A stretch of 41,119 nt of DNA, taken from positions 1 to 41,119 of the forward strand of contig JAJFKS010000002.1 of NCBI GenBank assembly GCA_021773115.1, written 5' to 3'. The notes under the pieces are model-generated. The model made no database searches and was not told where the DNA came from. It worked only from the letters and a program-made list of their open reading frames with translations. The translations under genes and the position numbers were made by a program. Origin of the DNA: Woeseiaceae bacterium (lineage in GTDB: Bacteria > Pseudomonadota > Gammaproteobacteria > Steroidobacterales > Woeseiaceae). This document shows positions 34,227 to 41,119 of this stretch, piece by piece (within the stretch, counting starts at the first letter, position 1; the number at the start of each line of letters is the position of its first letter).

Positions 34227-35810
34227 TCAGGTTTGCTTCAATTTGAAGTTCGACATACGCATGCCCATTAGCGCCAGCACCACAAAATAGGCGCCCGCAC
34301 CGGCACCGACCGTTAATGTGAGCCAGCCTGCGCGGCTTAGTGTGGCGGCCTGGAACCACCAGTCGGCAGAGCGGTCGAGCGTCAGCAGGACGGCGCACAT
34401 CGCCGCATTAGCAACGATGACGCGCAACAGCAGTGCTGGCCAGCCACGACCGTGCAGGACGACTCTGTCGCGATGCAGGGCTCGATACAACAATGCTGCA
34501 TTCAATATCGCCGCCACCGAGGTCGCAATTGCAAGCCCGACGTGCGGACCGCTAAAGCCACTTTGTGTCAGGCCCCAGGCCAGAGATATGCCCAAACCGA
34601 GATTCACCAACAATGAAATAACGCCAATTTTGACCGGTGTACGAGTATCTTCGCGTGCAAAAAATGCAGGGACAAGCACTTTAACAAACGAAAACCCGAC
34701 CAGGCCGATTGCGTAAGCCTGTAACGCTAATACGGTCATCTCAACTTTATGACGATCGAATGTATCGTTGTAAAACAGCGTCGTTACTAGCGGGCTAGCC
34801 AGAACGACAAGGCCAATAGCCGCGGGCACGGCGATCAGGACGGCGAGCTTCATCGACCAGTCCAGCGTATCGGAAAACGTCTGCTTGTCCTGACTCGCCC
34901 AGAGGCGCGAAAGTTGCGGCAGTGTAACCGTCGCCAACGCAATACCAAACAAGCCAAGCGGAAATTCCATCAGACGATCGGAGAAATACAGGTAGCTGAT
35001 ACTCCCAATGGGCAAGAGCGACGCCACGATGCCGCTGACAAGGACGTTAATCTGTGCCACAGACGACCCGAATATTGCCGGCAGCATTAGCTTGAATGCA
35101 CGCCGAACCCCGTCATTCCCGGGCCGCCACTTCGGCCTGGGGAAGACCTTGATGCGTGCGAGAGCGGGTATTTGAAACAGCAACTGCAATATGCCCGCAA
35201 CAAATATCGCATAGGCAAGCGCCATGATCGGTTGCTCGAGCCGTGGCGACAACCAGATCGCTGCGGCAATCAGCACCACGTTCAAGATGACCGGAGTAAA
35301 AGCCGGAACGCCAAAGCGTCCATAGGTATTCAGAACGCCGCCGGCAAACGCCGTTAGTGAGATGAAGAGCAGATACGGAAACGTAAATCGCAGCATCAAC
35401 GCGGCAAGATCGAAATCGCCACCGTCGCCGATGAAACCTGGTGCAACCGCGATAACCAGCAGTGGCGCTGCGACAACGCCGACCAGGGTTACGCCGAAAA
35501 GAACCATGCCGAAGGTACCCGCCATTGCGTCAATGTATTCGCGCGCCTCTTGCTCGCTGTGATTCTCGCGGTAGCGAGCCATGACCGGTACGAAACCCGC
35601 TGAAAACGCACCTTCTGCAAAAAAGCGCCGCAGCATATTCGGAATCCGCTGCGCGACGAGGAATGCATCCAGCAGAATGCCCGGACCAAAATAGCGGGCA
35701 AACACAACGTCTCGGGCAACACCGAGGATTCTCGATACCAGCGTCATACCGCTGACGATCGACGCTTTCAGCGCCAAACCGCGTCCTGTGCTTTCCTTTT
35801 CGTCTTTCAT
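34227..35810 (-). CDS. murJ: lipid II flippase MurJ
   Basis: A 527-residue inner-membrane protein of the MATE-like MVF family with about 14 helices; it moves lipid II across the membrane for peptidoglycan synthesis. The N-terminal SGMTLVSRILGVARDVVFAR and LLDAFLVAQRIPNMLRRFFA with EGAFSAGFVPV are the MurJ signatures, including the arginines lining the cavity. It is divergent from rpsT and followed at once by ribF, the standard gammaproteobacterial order. Confidence 0.97.
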   Translation of the reverse strand: MKDEKESTGRGLALKASIVSGMTLVSRILGVARDVVFARYFGPGILLDAFLVAQRIPNMLRRFFAEGAFSAGFVPVMARYRENHSEQEAREYIDAMAGTFGMVLFGVTLVGVVAAPLLVIAVAPGFIGDGGDFDLAALMLRFTFPYLLFISLTAFAGGVLNTYGRFGVPAFTPVILNVVLIAAAIWLSPRLEQPIMALAYAIFVAGILQLLFQIPALARIKVFPRPKWRPGNDGVRRAFKLMLPAIFGSSVAQINVLVSGIVASLLPIGSISYLYFSDRLMEFPLGLFGIALATVTLPQLSRLWASQDKQTFSDTLDWSMKLAVLIAVPAAIGLVVLASPLVTTLFYNDTFDRHKVEMTVLALQAYAIGLVGFSFVKVLVPAFFAREDTRTPVKIGVISLLVNLGLGISLAWGLTQSGFSGPHVGLAIATSVAAILNAALLYRALHRDRVVLHGRGWPALLLRVIVANAAMCAVLLTLDRSADWWFQAATLSRAGWLTLTVGAGAGAYFVVLALMGMRMSNFKLKQT

Positions 35811-35898
35811 AGCGGCGCCGAGTTTAGCCCAAAATAGTCATAAAATCAGTGATTTAGACAATATGTCGCCACCGTGGAAAAGTACTGGCCAGTAGTCA

Positions 35899-35927
35899 TT
35901 GACAATCACCCTCCGGGCACGAATAAT
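35899..35927 (+). promoter_or_regulatory. rpsT promoter
   Basis: TTGACA (35899-35904), 17 bp, AATAAT (35922-35927; five of six). Transcription would start near 35934, giving a leader of about 30 bases before the GTG of rpsT. The GC-rich spacer end and strong boxes fit a ribosomal-protein promoter. Confidence 0.8.
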
Positions 35928-35962
35928 ACGCGGCTCTTCGAGAGCAGGACACGGAAATACCA

Positions 35963-36229
35963 GTGGCAAACATCAAATCAGCTAGGAAACGCGCCCGTCA
36001 GGCGGAGAAGACCCGTAAACACAATATGGGCTTGCGCTCCAGAATGCGCACCCAGATCAAGAATGTCGTAAATGCCTGCGATGCCGGTGACGGTGCTGCG
36101 GCAGCAGCTGCTTACAAGGCAGCGGTTCCGACCATCGACAGCATGATCAACAAAGGCATCGTCGACAAGAATAAGGCAGCACGCCACAAAAGCCGCTTGA
36201 ACAAGCGCGTCAAAGCTCTCGCCGTATAG
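35963..36229 (+). CDS. rpsT: 30S ribosomal protein S20
   Basis: An 88-residue protein, normal for S20. It has the conserved [20 protein letters not shown] start, [11 protein letters not shown], a poly-Ala helix ([13 protein letters not shown]) and the basic end [18 protein letters not shown]. It binds 16S rRNA early in 30S assembly. The start is GTG 35963 with GGAA upstream; a non-ATG start is also used for E. coli S20 and is linked to autoregulation there. No convincing terminator was found in the 125 bases after it. Confidence 0.97.
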   Translation: MANIKSARKRARQAEKTRKHNMGLRSRMRTQIKNVVNACDAGDGAAAAAAYKAAVPTIDSMINKGIVDKNKAARHKSRLNKRVKALAV

Positions 36230-36354
36230 CCCTGGCGCTATCAAAATTGAAGGGCCGCGTTTCCAGACGGCAATGCTTCAAGCTTGTTCCGCTCGTATTT
36301 CGGAGCAGGACGCTCAGAGCCAGGCAGCAATAAGCCACATATCTGTCATTTGAA

Positions 36355-37605
36355 TCAAAAAGACCTGATGGCTCCGACGCTAAAAACGTTTCTATCATAA
36401 GAGTATGTCGGGTCAGACGACCCGTTGTTTGCGTGCTGATATTCCAGCAGCATCAGCCAACTATCTCCGAAGGAACGGGTAACAGCGCCGCTGAGTATCA
36501 ACAAGTCCTCGTCGCGCGGAATCACCATTTCGTCAAAGCGACTGCTGCGATAAGTAAAGCGCCCCTCGTATCCCCAACCTGAGTCAAACTGATACCCATA
36601 CTTGACCGATATCGATTTTCGCTGCGGCGACACGCTGGCGTTTAGTCGATCGTTGACTTCTTGTTGAAGGCGCACATCGAACTGACGGGGCTTGGAATAC
36701 CACCGGTACCTGGCTTGAAACTGCTGTCTTGATCCGGTTATTCCGTCGAAACTCACGTCTTCCGCCTCGATATCGTCGTAAACATAAGTCACCCCAATTT
36801 CTGAAAACCGATCAAGATAGCGAATCGCAGTAAAATCGCCGCCGATCTTTCGATCAAAATTATCACCGCCAAGGCTGCCGGTGGAGGCATGCAATCCGAT
36901 TTTCAATTGCCAGTCGCCTGGCCGCCAATCGTACATGGCACCCCCGAATATTTCGGTCTGATCGAATTCGCTGGCGTCGAAATTTCGAACGGCATAGATG
37001 CTGCCATTAATGCGGAATCCACTTGAACCATAATACGGACCCTTTATCGACGCGAAAAAATCGACAAGCGGGCTTTCGGCGGCCGATGTCGGCGATATCC
37101 CGGTTTCGTCCCGTAACGCCACGTTATCGTCAAAACCGGCTCGAAAGCTGAATGCGCCCGTCCATTCGGATGGCAGACGCAGTTCGGGTTCCATCTCACG
37201 AAGCCTGCTGGACGCCAGAATTCGCAATTTTGGCTCGCTTGGGCTAAGACGATAGGCCATAAGGAAATGACCAATTGCGGATTCGGAGTCATTCTGCCGT
37301 CGTGCAATCAGGCCAAGATTGTATTCGGCCAGGCCACGCATCTCCGGGTACTTGGTCGCGATATCTTGGAACAGCGCCGACGACTCTTCGTAGCGACCAA
37401 GTTTGAAATTGCAAACAGCAAGATTGTAGTGCACCGCCGGTCCGTCCAGACCGTCGTTCTTCGCAGTAGCAAAAAATTGCAGCGCCAATTCGTAATTGCC
37501 CTCAACGTAAGCCTGATTGCCAGCCGACCAATCGTCAGGGTCGGCGACAACCGGCGATCCCACGCTCAGGAGACAAATGACAGCCAAGACTTTTCTCATG
37601 ATCAT
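36355..37605 (-). CDS. TPR plus outer-membrane barrel protein
   Basis: A 416-residue exported protein: signal peptide (MRKVLAVICLLSVGSPVVA), then about three tetratricopeptide repeats (residues 25-135; NQAYVEGNYELALQFFATA, NLAVCNFKLGRYEESSALFQ), then a beta-barrel of about 270 residues that begins GAFSFRAGFDDNVAL and ends VFSVGAIRSF with the C-terminal aromatic. This architecture, periplasmic TPR plus a barrel near 14 strands, is that of Slam/type XI secretion outer-membrane proteins; sequence identity to DUF560 cannot be judged here. It follows the sigma factor/secreted protein genes on the same strand, but a terminator separates them. Confidence 0.8.
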   Translation of the reverse strand: MIMRKVLAVICLLSVGSPVVADPDDWSAGNQAYVEGNYELALQFFATAKNDGLDGPAVHYNLAVCNFKLGRYEESSALFQDIATKYPEMRGLAEYNLGLIARRQNDSESAIGHFLMAYRLSPSEPKLRILASSRLREMEPELRLPSEWTGAFSFRAGFDDNVALRDETGISPTSAAESPLVDFFASIKGPYYGSSGFRINGSIYAVRNFDASEFDQTEIFGGAMYDWRPGDWQLKIGLHASTGSLGGDNFDRKIGGDFTAIRYLDRFSEIGVTYVYDDIEAEDVSFDGITGSRQQFQARYRWYSKPRQFDVRLQQEVNDRLNASVSPQRKSISVKYGYQFDSGWGYEGRFTYRSSRFDEMVIPRDEDLLILSGAVTRSFGDSWLMLLEYQHANNGSSDPTYSYDRNVFSVGAIRSF

Positions 37606-37647
37606 AATTTATCTCATCGAACGATCTGTTTTCGACTTTCGCAATCG

Positions 37648-37683
37648 CAAAAATGCCCAAAGTGCTAAGCACTATGGGCATCG
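37648..37683 (-). terminator. Rho-independent terminator after the small secreted protein gene
   Basis: On the minus strand ATGCCCA/TGGGCAT (37653-37681) encloses a second stem AGTGCT/AGCACT and is followed by TTTTT (A run at 37649-37653). It ends the sigma/anti-sigma/secreted-protein transcript 36 bases after the last stop codon. Confidence 0.8.
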
Positions 37684-37718
37684 CTGATGTCAGGTCGGAT
37701 AGTTTACCGGATTCCCTC

Positions 37719-38099
37719 TTAGTTGGAAGGTGGACCCGGATTGTCAGGCGGCTCGGGTCGATCTTCAGATCTTCCTCGACTTTCGCGGTTATCTTGCGCT
37801 TCATCGGCCATTTCGGCGCCCCGTTCGCGAGCATCGTCGGCACGCGAAAGACCTGCTTCGCGCCGCTCCCGGTTCTCATTCGCCTTTGCGAGCCCGTCCG
37901 CCGCTTTTTCTACCGCGGCAGAATCTTCGGCAATCGCTGCTGGCAGTGTAATTTCCTTGGTAACCGCCTCCGGCAATTCCGCATCCGCAGCACCCATCAG
38001 GCGAATAGTGGATTCAATTGAATCATCGTCTTCTGCCGCGGCCCCGGCTGAACAAATGCATAGTATCGTGCTTACTAAAAATAATGTCTTCATATTCAT
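37719..38099 (-). CDS. small secreted charged protein of unknown function
   Basis: A 126-residue protein with signal peptide (MNMKTLFLVSTILCICSAGAAA, cleaved before EDDD). The mature part is helical and highly charged (ADGLAKANENRERREAGLSR, DDARERGAEMADEAQDNRES) and ends in a proline-rich disordered tail (RPEPPDNPGPPSN). No domain recognised. It is third in the ECF sigma operon, so it may be the regulated output or a sensor partner. ATG 38099 or 38093 are both possible; GGAA lies upstream of the first. Confidence 0.7.
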   Translation of the reverse strand: MNMKTLFLVSTILCICSAGAAAEDDDSIESTIRLMGAADAELPEAVTKEITLPAAIAEDSAAVEKAADGLAKANENRERREAGLSRADDARERGAEMADEAQDNRESRGRSEDRPEPPDNPGPPSN

Positions 38100-38179
38100 T
38101 TCAACAATTCCGGTCTGAATTTCGTTTCCATGTACTTGTAACGACCTGGTCAGCAAACGGTTGCGAAAACTTTACAAAA

Positions 38180-38815
38180 TCAAGAACTGGTAACAACGCT
38201 GATCACGAACACGCGTTTGCTCAACGGGTGGGTCATGCTGACAATCATTTGTCCGCCGTTGATGCCATTCGCGATGATCGGAAGAGACAGGCGATTAATG
38301 CCAGCCTCCAGGTTTTCGGTCCAGATTAATTCGCGTTGCAACCCATAGCCCTCAATTCCAACATCACCCGACAACAATATACTAATGGTCGCACCATCCA
38401 GATCACGCTCGGATTCAAATGCTAAATCCATTTGCCGCGGTTCGCCCAACGTCACAACAAACTCGGCAGCCATAGGATCGCCCGACTGGAAACGCTCGGT
38501 CCAACCGAAGATCAGCGCCATCGCAAAGATAGACGCTGCAAGGGCACCGCCAAAGCCGGCCCCAGCCCAGAATCGTCGTGAGCCACCCTTCATGCCGACT
38601 TGAGATATTACGTTTCGGACGACCTTATCGAAATCATTGTCCGCTGCTGATTCAGGTTTGCGCATGCGCAATTCCGCCAAGGCTTCAGCGCCCCGCAAAG
38701 CCGCGCGGCAATCAGTGCAAGCCTCAATATGCGCCACGCTCGCCGTTAATTGCTCCGCGGCCAACGACCGCTTGACGATGGCCTGCACATTCTCATTCAC
38801 AAAATTGCAATTCAT
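38180..38815 (-). CDS. zinc-finger anti-sigma factor
   Basis: A 211-residue membrane protein. The N-terminal cytoplasmic part has the anti-sigma zinc motif H29-x3-C33-x2-C36 (AHIEACTDCRAAL). A membrane helix at about 84-104 (AGAGFGGALAASIFAMALIF) is followed by a periplasmic beta domain (residues 115-211, FVVTLGEPRQMDLAFESE). It should hold the adjacent ECF sigma factor at the membrane and release it on an envelope signal. It starts one base after the sigma stop codon. Confidence 0.88.
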   Translation of the reverse strand: MNCNFVNENVQAIVKRSLAAEQLTASVAHIEACTDCRAALRGAEALAELRMRKPESAADNDFDKVVRNVISQVGMKGGSRRFWAGAGFGGALAASIFAMALIFGWTERFQSGDPMAAEFVVTLGEPRQMDLAFESERDLDGATISILLSGDVGIEGYGLQRELIWTENLEAGINRLSLPIIANGINGGQMIVSMTHPLSKRVFVISVVTSS

Positions 38816-38816
38816 A

Positions 38817-39383
38817 CTAACCACCAATAACTCTCAACAACGGTTTCCGCGAGGTGTTGCTTGACAAAAGTCGACCGAGCTTGATTCGCGTGCGGTGCAA
38901 CTGGGATTTAATCGTGTTACCTGGCTTGCCAGTCAACTCTTCCAGTTCGGCGATACTGAACCCTTCTATGTCTCGTAACGCAACAAGCGCACACTGGTCG
39001 GAATTTAGTCGATGCATCGCATTAAGAATTTGCGAAATACGAATATCCTGGTCCAGCTTTTCCTCAGGCTGCCAGTCGTCGTGCGCAAATTCATCGGGCT
39101 CTGACGAATCGCTTCCCGTTTCTGCCAAATCGACAGCGGAGCGTTTGCGCACTCGTACCTGATCTATAAATTTGTTGTAAAGCATTTTCAGCAACCAGGC
39201 CCTTGGGTATTCAATTTTCTCCAGTTCATCCAATCGGGTAAATGCCTTCAGGCAAACATCCTGAACCAGATCCTCCGCATCACCGGATGAGAGGGTCATG
39301 CGGTAGGCAGCAGCGTGCAGCGCAGCAAAATGCGGTTGCAGCAGAGTCTCGAATTTCTTCGCCGCCAGCGTCTGCTTGCTCAA
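38817..39383 (-). CDS. ECF-type RNA polymerase sigma factor
   Basis: A 188-residue sigma factor. Region 2 is at residues 11-80 (HFAALHAAAYRMTLSSGDAE, DLVQDVCLKAFTRLDEL, YPRAWLLKMLYNKFID) and region 4 at 118-172 (HRLNSDQCALVALRDIEGFS, LTGKPGNTIKSQLHRTRIKL). TTG 39383 is chosen because the family normally begins here; an upstream TTG at 39506 would translate through a 77-bp inverted repeat and is unlikely. No strong ribosome site is seen for either. It forms an operon with its anti-sigma factor and the small secreted protein. Confidence 0.88.
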   Translation of the reverse strand: MSKQTLAAKKFETLLQPHFAALHAAAYRMTLSSGDAEDLVQDVCLKAFTRLDELEKIEYPRAWLLKMLYNKFIDQVRVRKRSAVDLAETGSDSSEPDEFAHDDWQPEEKLDQDIRISQILNAMHRLNSDQCALVALRDIEGFSIAELEELTGKPGNTIKSQLHRTRIKLGRLLSSNTSRKPLLRVIGG

Positions 39384-39425
39384 ATCATCAAATCCATTGC
39401 CGTATAAGCTCTTAAACGTGGATAG

Positions 39426-39502
39426 GAGGCTCCAGGTTGCATCATTTTTACATAACACAGGAAAAACTTTCCGGATTATGTAAAAAGCATGCAACCAGCC
39501 TC
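39426..39502. repeat. 77-bp near-perfect inverted repeat upstream of the ECF sigma gene
   Basis: The arms pair over GAGGCT/AGCCTC, then (after a 3-nt bulge on one side, 39432-39434) 21-nt arms at 39435-39455 and 39476-39496 that match at 19 of 21 positions (GGTTGCAT, two mismatches, TTTTTACATAA). The 20-nt centre contains its own stem GGAAA/TTTCC with loop AAC. As RNA it would be one long stem of about 30 base pairs. It lies in the gap between the divergent sigma and DUF4382 genes. It could be an operator, an attenuator-like leader, or a miniature mobile element. Confidence 0.85.
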
Positions 39503-39568
39503 GCAATTTGAGCGTTTCACGCGAGTAGAGCAGATATTTTGACTTACTCGGAAACAGGAAAATTCACT

Positions 39569-40534
39569 ATGGGCATCAGACTCAATCGAATGGTCGTCGG
39601 GACCTTGGCCGCTTCAGCTGCATTTTTGGCGGGCTGTGGCGGGTCAGGCTCCGGCGAGAGCGCAACGACCGGCTTTCTTTCACTTGCTGTAAGCGATGGC
39701 CCGATCCACGAGGCAAAGAAGGTTTGCATTACATTCGAGCAAATCGAATTGAAGAATGCTTCAACAACCACGATTCTCGATCTCGGTGGACCCCAAACCG
39801 TCAACTTGCTTGATTTTCAGGGCGATGACTCATCACTGATTCTGGGGAATGCTGAAGTTGAAGCAGGCGATTATCAGTGGATGCGCCTCGATATCAATGC
39901 CGACTTGGGCGGAAGTGGCGGCGCCAATGATTCTGGCGATGCGACGACCTGCGCGGCCGGTGCTTCCTATATGGTGATGAAGGACGAAACCGTACATAAT
40001 CTGTACGTACCCAGTAGTGCACAAAATGGACTCAAGTTGGTCAGCGGATTCACAGTGCCTGTCAATGGCGCGGCAAACTTCACTGCAGAATGGGATCTTA
40101 TGAAGTCGATTACTGCACCTCAAGGGCTGGCTCCCGATGTGCTTATGAAACCGGTCATCCGCTTGGTCAACAATGTTGACGTTGGCACACTGACGGGTTC
40201 GGTGGCCAATGAACTCATTGCGGATGTCGTCGATGATGCCGGTGCAGCCTGTCAACCGTCTGTCTACCTGTTCAATGACGGTGTAACACCGAATCCATTT
40301 GGAATCGATGATGATCCGGAAAGTACGGAGGCAGACCCTGCTGATGCTGTCGCAACGGCCATGGTCGCCGAGCAAACCAACACAGACGGTTCTGTGACCT
40401 GGAATTACACCATTGGATTCCTGCTGGCAGGCGATTATGAGGCTGCGTTTACCTGTTTTGGAACGGACTTCGAGCCGATTGACGGCAAGGCCGCTACTAT
40501 CGTCGCCAACCAAACGGTTGACGTTAGTTTTTGA
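39569..40534 (+). CDS. DUF4382 domain lipoprotein
   Basis: A 321-residue exported lipoprotein: signal peptide with lipobox LAGC, lipidated at C23, then a Gly/Ser linker. Residues about 35-190 match the DUF4382 pattern (LSLAVSDGPIHEAKKVCITF, EQIELKN, LLDFQGDD, AGDYQWMRLDINAD). The rest is acidic and beta-rich, like a carboxypeptidase-regulatory fold (GSVTWNYTIGFLLAGDYEAA). Function unknown. ATG 39569 has AGGA upstream. It is divergent from the ECF sigma gene across the long inverted repeat and may belong to its regulon. Confidence 0.88.
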   Translation: MGIRLNRMVVGTLAASAAFLAGCGGSGSGESATTGFLSLAVSDGPIHEAKKVCITFEQIELKNASTTTILDLGGPQTVNLLDFQGDDSSLILGNAEVEAGDYQWMRLDINADLGGSGGANDSGDATTCAAGASYMVMKDETVHNLYVPSSAQNGLKLVSGFTVPVNGAANFTAEWDLMKSITAPQGLAPDVLMKPVIRLVNNVDVGTLTGSVANELIADVVDDAGAACQPSVYLFNDGVTPNPFGIDDDPESTEADPADAVATAMVAEQTNTDGSVTWNYTIGFLLAGDYEAAFTCFGTDFEPIDGKAATIVANQTVDVSF

Positions 40535-40585
40535 GGTCCTGGGACAGCGGCGCCCTGATCACGGCCAGACATTTTAGATGCAATA

Positions 40586-40618
40586 AAAAATACCGGCACA
40601 TTCGGTGCCGGTATTTTT
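40586..40618. terminator. bidirectional Rho-independent terminator
   Basis: A perfect 14-bp stem (AAAAATACCGGCAC at 40586-40599, GTGCCGGTATTTTT at 40605-40618) with a 5-nt loop. The A and T runs flank the GC core, so it works on both strands, ending the DUF4382 gene and the pilin gene that converge on it. Confidence 0.92.
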
Positions 40619-40666
40619 CAGCTGTCAGGTTCGAAGGCGATTTTTGGTTGTGATGCTTGCACGTAG

Positions 40667-41107
40667 CTACCAGCATTGCTCCCAGGTGATGCCAGTGGCT
40701 TGCCCAGTTACGCCTTTCAAACCGGTATTCGTTAACGTTAGCGTTCCGCATTTGTCACCTGTCTGCACTCCGGTCGGTGCTGCCTGAAGCGTGAACGTGG
40801 AGGCTGTTGTTGCCGGGTCAATCGTCAGATTGTAGGTTGCCGTAGCACCATCCGTGGGACAAGTGCTTGGGAACACTGCCGGGGCGCCGGAATCCGCACC
40901 GGCTGCTGCCGCACCAAGGTAGCTGCTATTGACAGTAAAGAATCGCTCCATCGCATTTCCCAGTCCGGTCAACGCGCCAGCGCAATCCGCACGACGTGAC
41001 TTGCGAATGCTCTCTTGATACGACGGATACGCAATCGACGCGATGATGCCGATGATTACAACGACAATCATCAGTTCCAATAAGCTCACACCTTGCTGCT
41101 TCTTCAT
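40667..41107 (-). CDS. type IV pilin, PilA/PilE family
   Basis: A 146-residue prepilin with a six-residue leader MKKQQG and mature start VSLLELMIVVVIIGIIASIA (Val at +1, Glu at +5), then AYPSYQESIRKSRRADCAGAL, a variable Gly/Ala-rich loop (AAAAGADSGAP) and four Cys, the last pair (GDKCGTL, WEQCW) forming the D-region loop. Size and position apart from the minor-pilin cluster suggest a structural or accessory pilin; sequence pattern is nearest to PilE-like proteins. GGAAG lies six bases before the ATG. Confidence 0.9.
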   Translation of the reverse strand: MKKQQGVSLLELMIVVVIIGIIASIAYPSYQESIRKSRRADCAGALTGLGNAMERFFTVNSSYLGAAAAGADSGAPAVFPSTCPTDGATATYNLTIDPATTASTFTLQAAPTGVQTGDKCGTLTLTNTGLKGVTGQATGITWEQCW

Positions 41108-41119
41108 TTTCGCTTCCGT

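Noticed and set aside
36230..36354. Terminator after rpsT
   Set aside because: No stem with a T run was found; only weak 4-5 bp pairings.
39384..39506. N-terminal extension of the ECF sigma factor from TTG 39506
   Set aside because: It would translate through the long inverted repeat, has no ribosome site and adds residues unlike any sigma region.
39833..40513. Minus-strand open frame of 226 residues
   Set aside because: Antisense shadow of the DUF4382 lipoprotein gene.

Overview
The window looks like chromosome from a free-living, probably marine or sediment, gammaproteobacterium (GC in the mid-50s by eye). Evidence for this is the set of E. coli/Pseudomonas-type housekeeping genes (yheS, recQ, yaiI, rhlE, yceH, ybiI), the murJ/rpsT divergent pair, and a minor-pilin locus convergent with lspA-ribF-murJ as in Pseudomonas. 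No insertion sequence, prophage, integron or CRISPR array was seen.

Layout. 1-5.3 kb: tRNA-Arg, a secreted protein, an aldo/keto reductase, a broken secreted-protein gene, and a MocR-type regulator divergent from an EamA transporter whose 3' end runs into a decayed NHL-repeat fragment. 5.4-7.3 kb: a hipBA toxin-antitoxin module behind an AT-rich promoter with several palindromes sharing an AAGCTATTA/AAGCTTA core. 7.3-13.7 kb: HxlR regulator and divergent membrane protein with direct-repeat operators, CPXCG and NYN/LOTUS proteins, SleB-like hydrolase, small outer-membrane barrel, EamA transporter, a frameshifted coiled-coil/HhH gene, MFS exporter, YbiI. 13.7-22 kb: an AAA-FHA protein, yceH, TlpA-like thioredoxin, then yheS, recQ, yaiI and rhlE; three of these four have a -10 box so close to the ATG that leaderless or nearly leaderless mRNAs are likely. 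22-25.2 kb: DUF885 lipoprotein, a deleted F420-reductase-like remnant, a small unknown gene that overlaps tRNA-Thr, and a Fur-family repressor.

25.2-36.2 kb is the type IV pilus minor-pilin locus (fimT, a small secreted gene, pilY1, fimU-like, pilV, pilW, pilX, pilE), convergent with lspA-ribF-murJ and followed by divergent rpsT. Compared with Pseudomonas, pilY1 and its small partner sit between the two GspH-type pilins, and ileS, fkpB and ispH are absent. 36.3-41.1 kb: a TPR plus outer-membrane barrel protein, a small secreted charged protein, an anti-sigma factor and an ECF sigma factor on the minus strand; a 77-bp near-perfect inverted repeat lies between the sigma gene and a divergent DUF4382 lipoprotein. 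A second pilin of the PilA/PilE type closes the window behind a bidirectional terminator.

Points most worth checking: the giant palindrome at the ECF locus, the hipBA operator array, the rearranged pil locus with its small pilY1 partner, the TPR-barrel/secreted-protein pair as a possible type XI-like exporter and cargo, the leaderless promoters, and four broken or deleted small genes. All family calls are from reading the translations; no database search was run.
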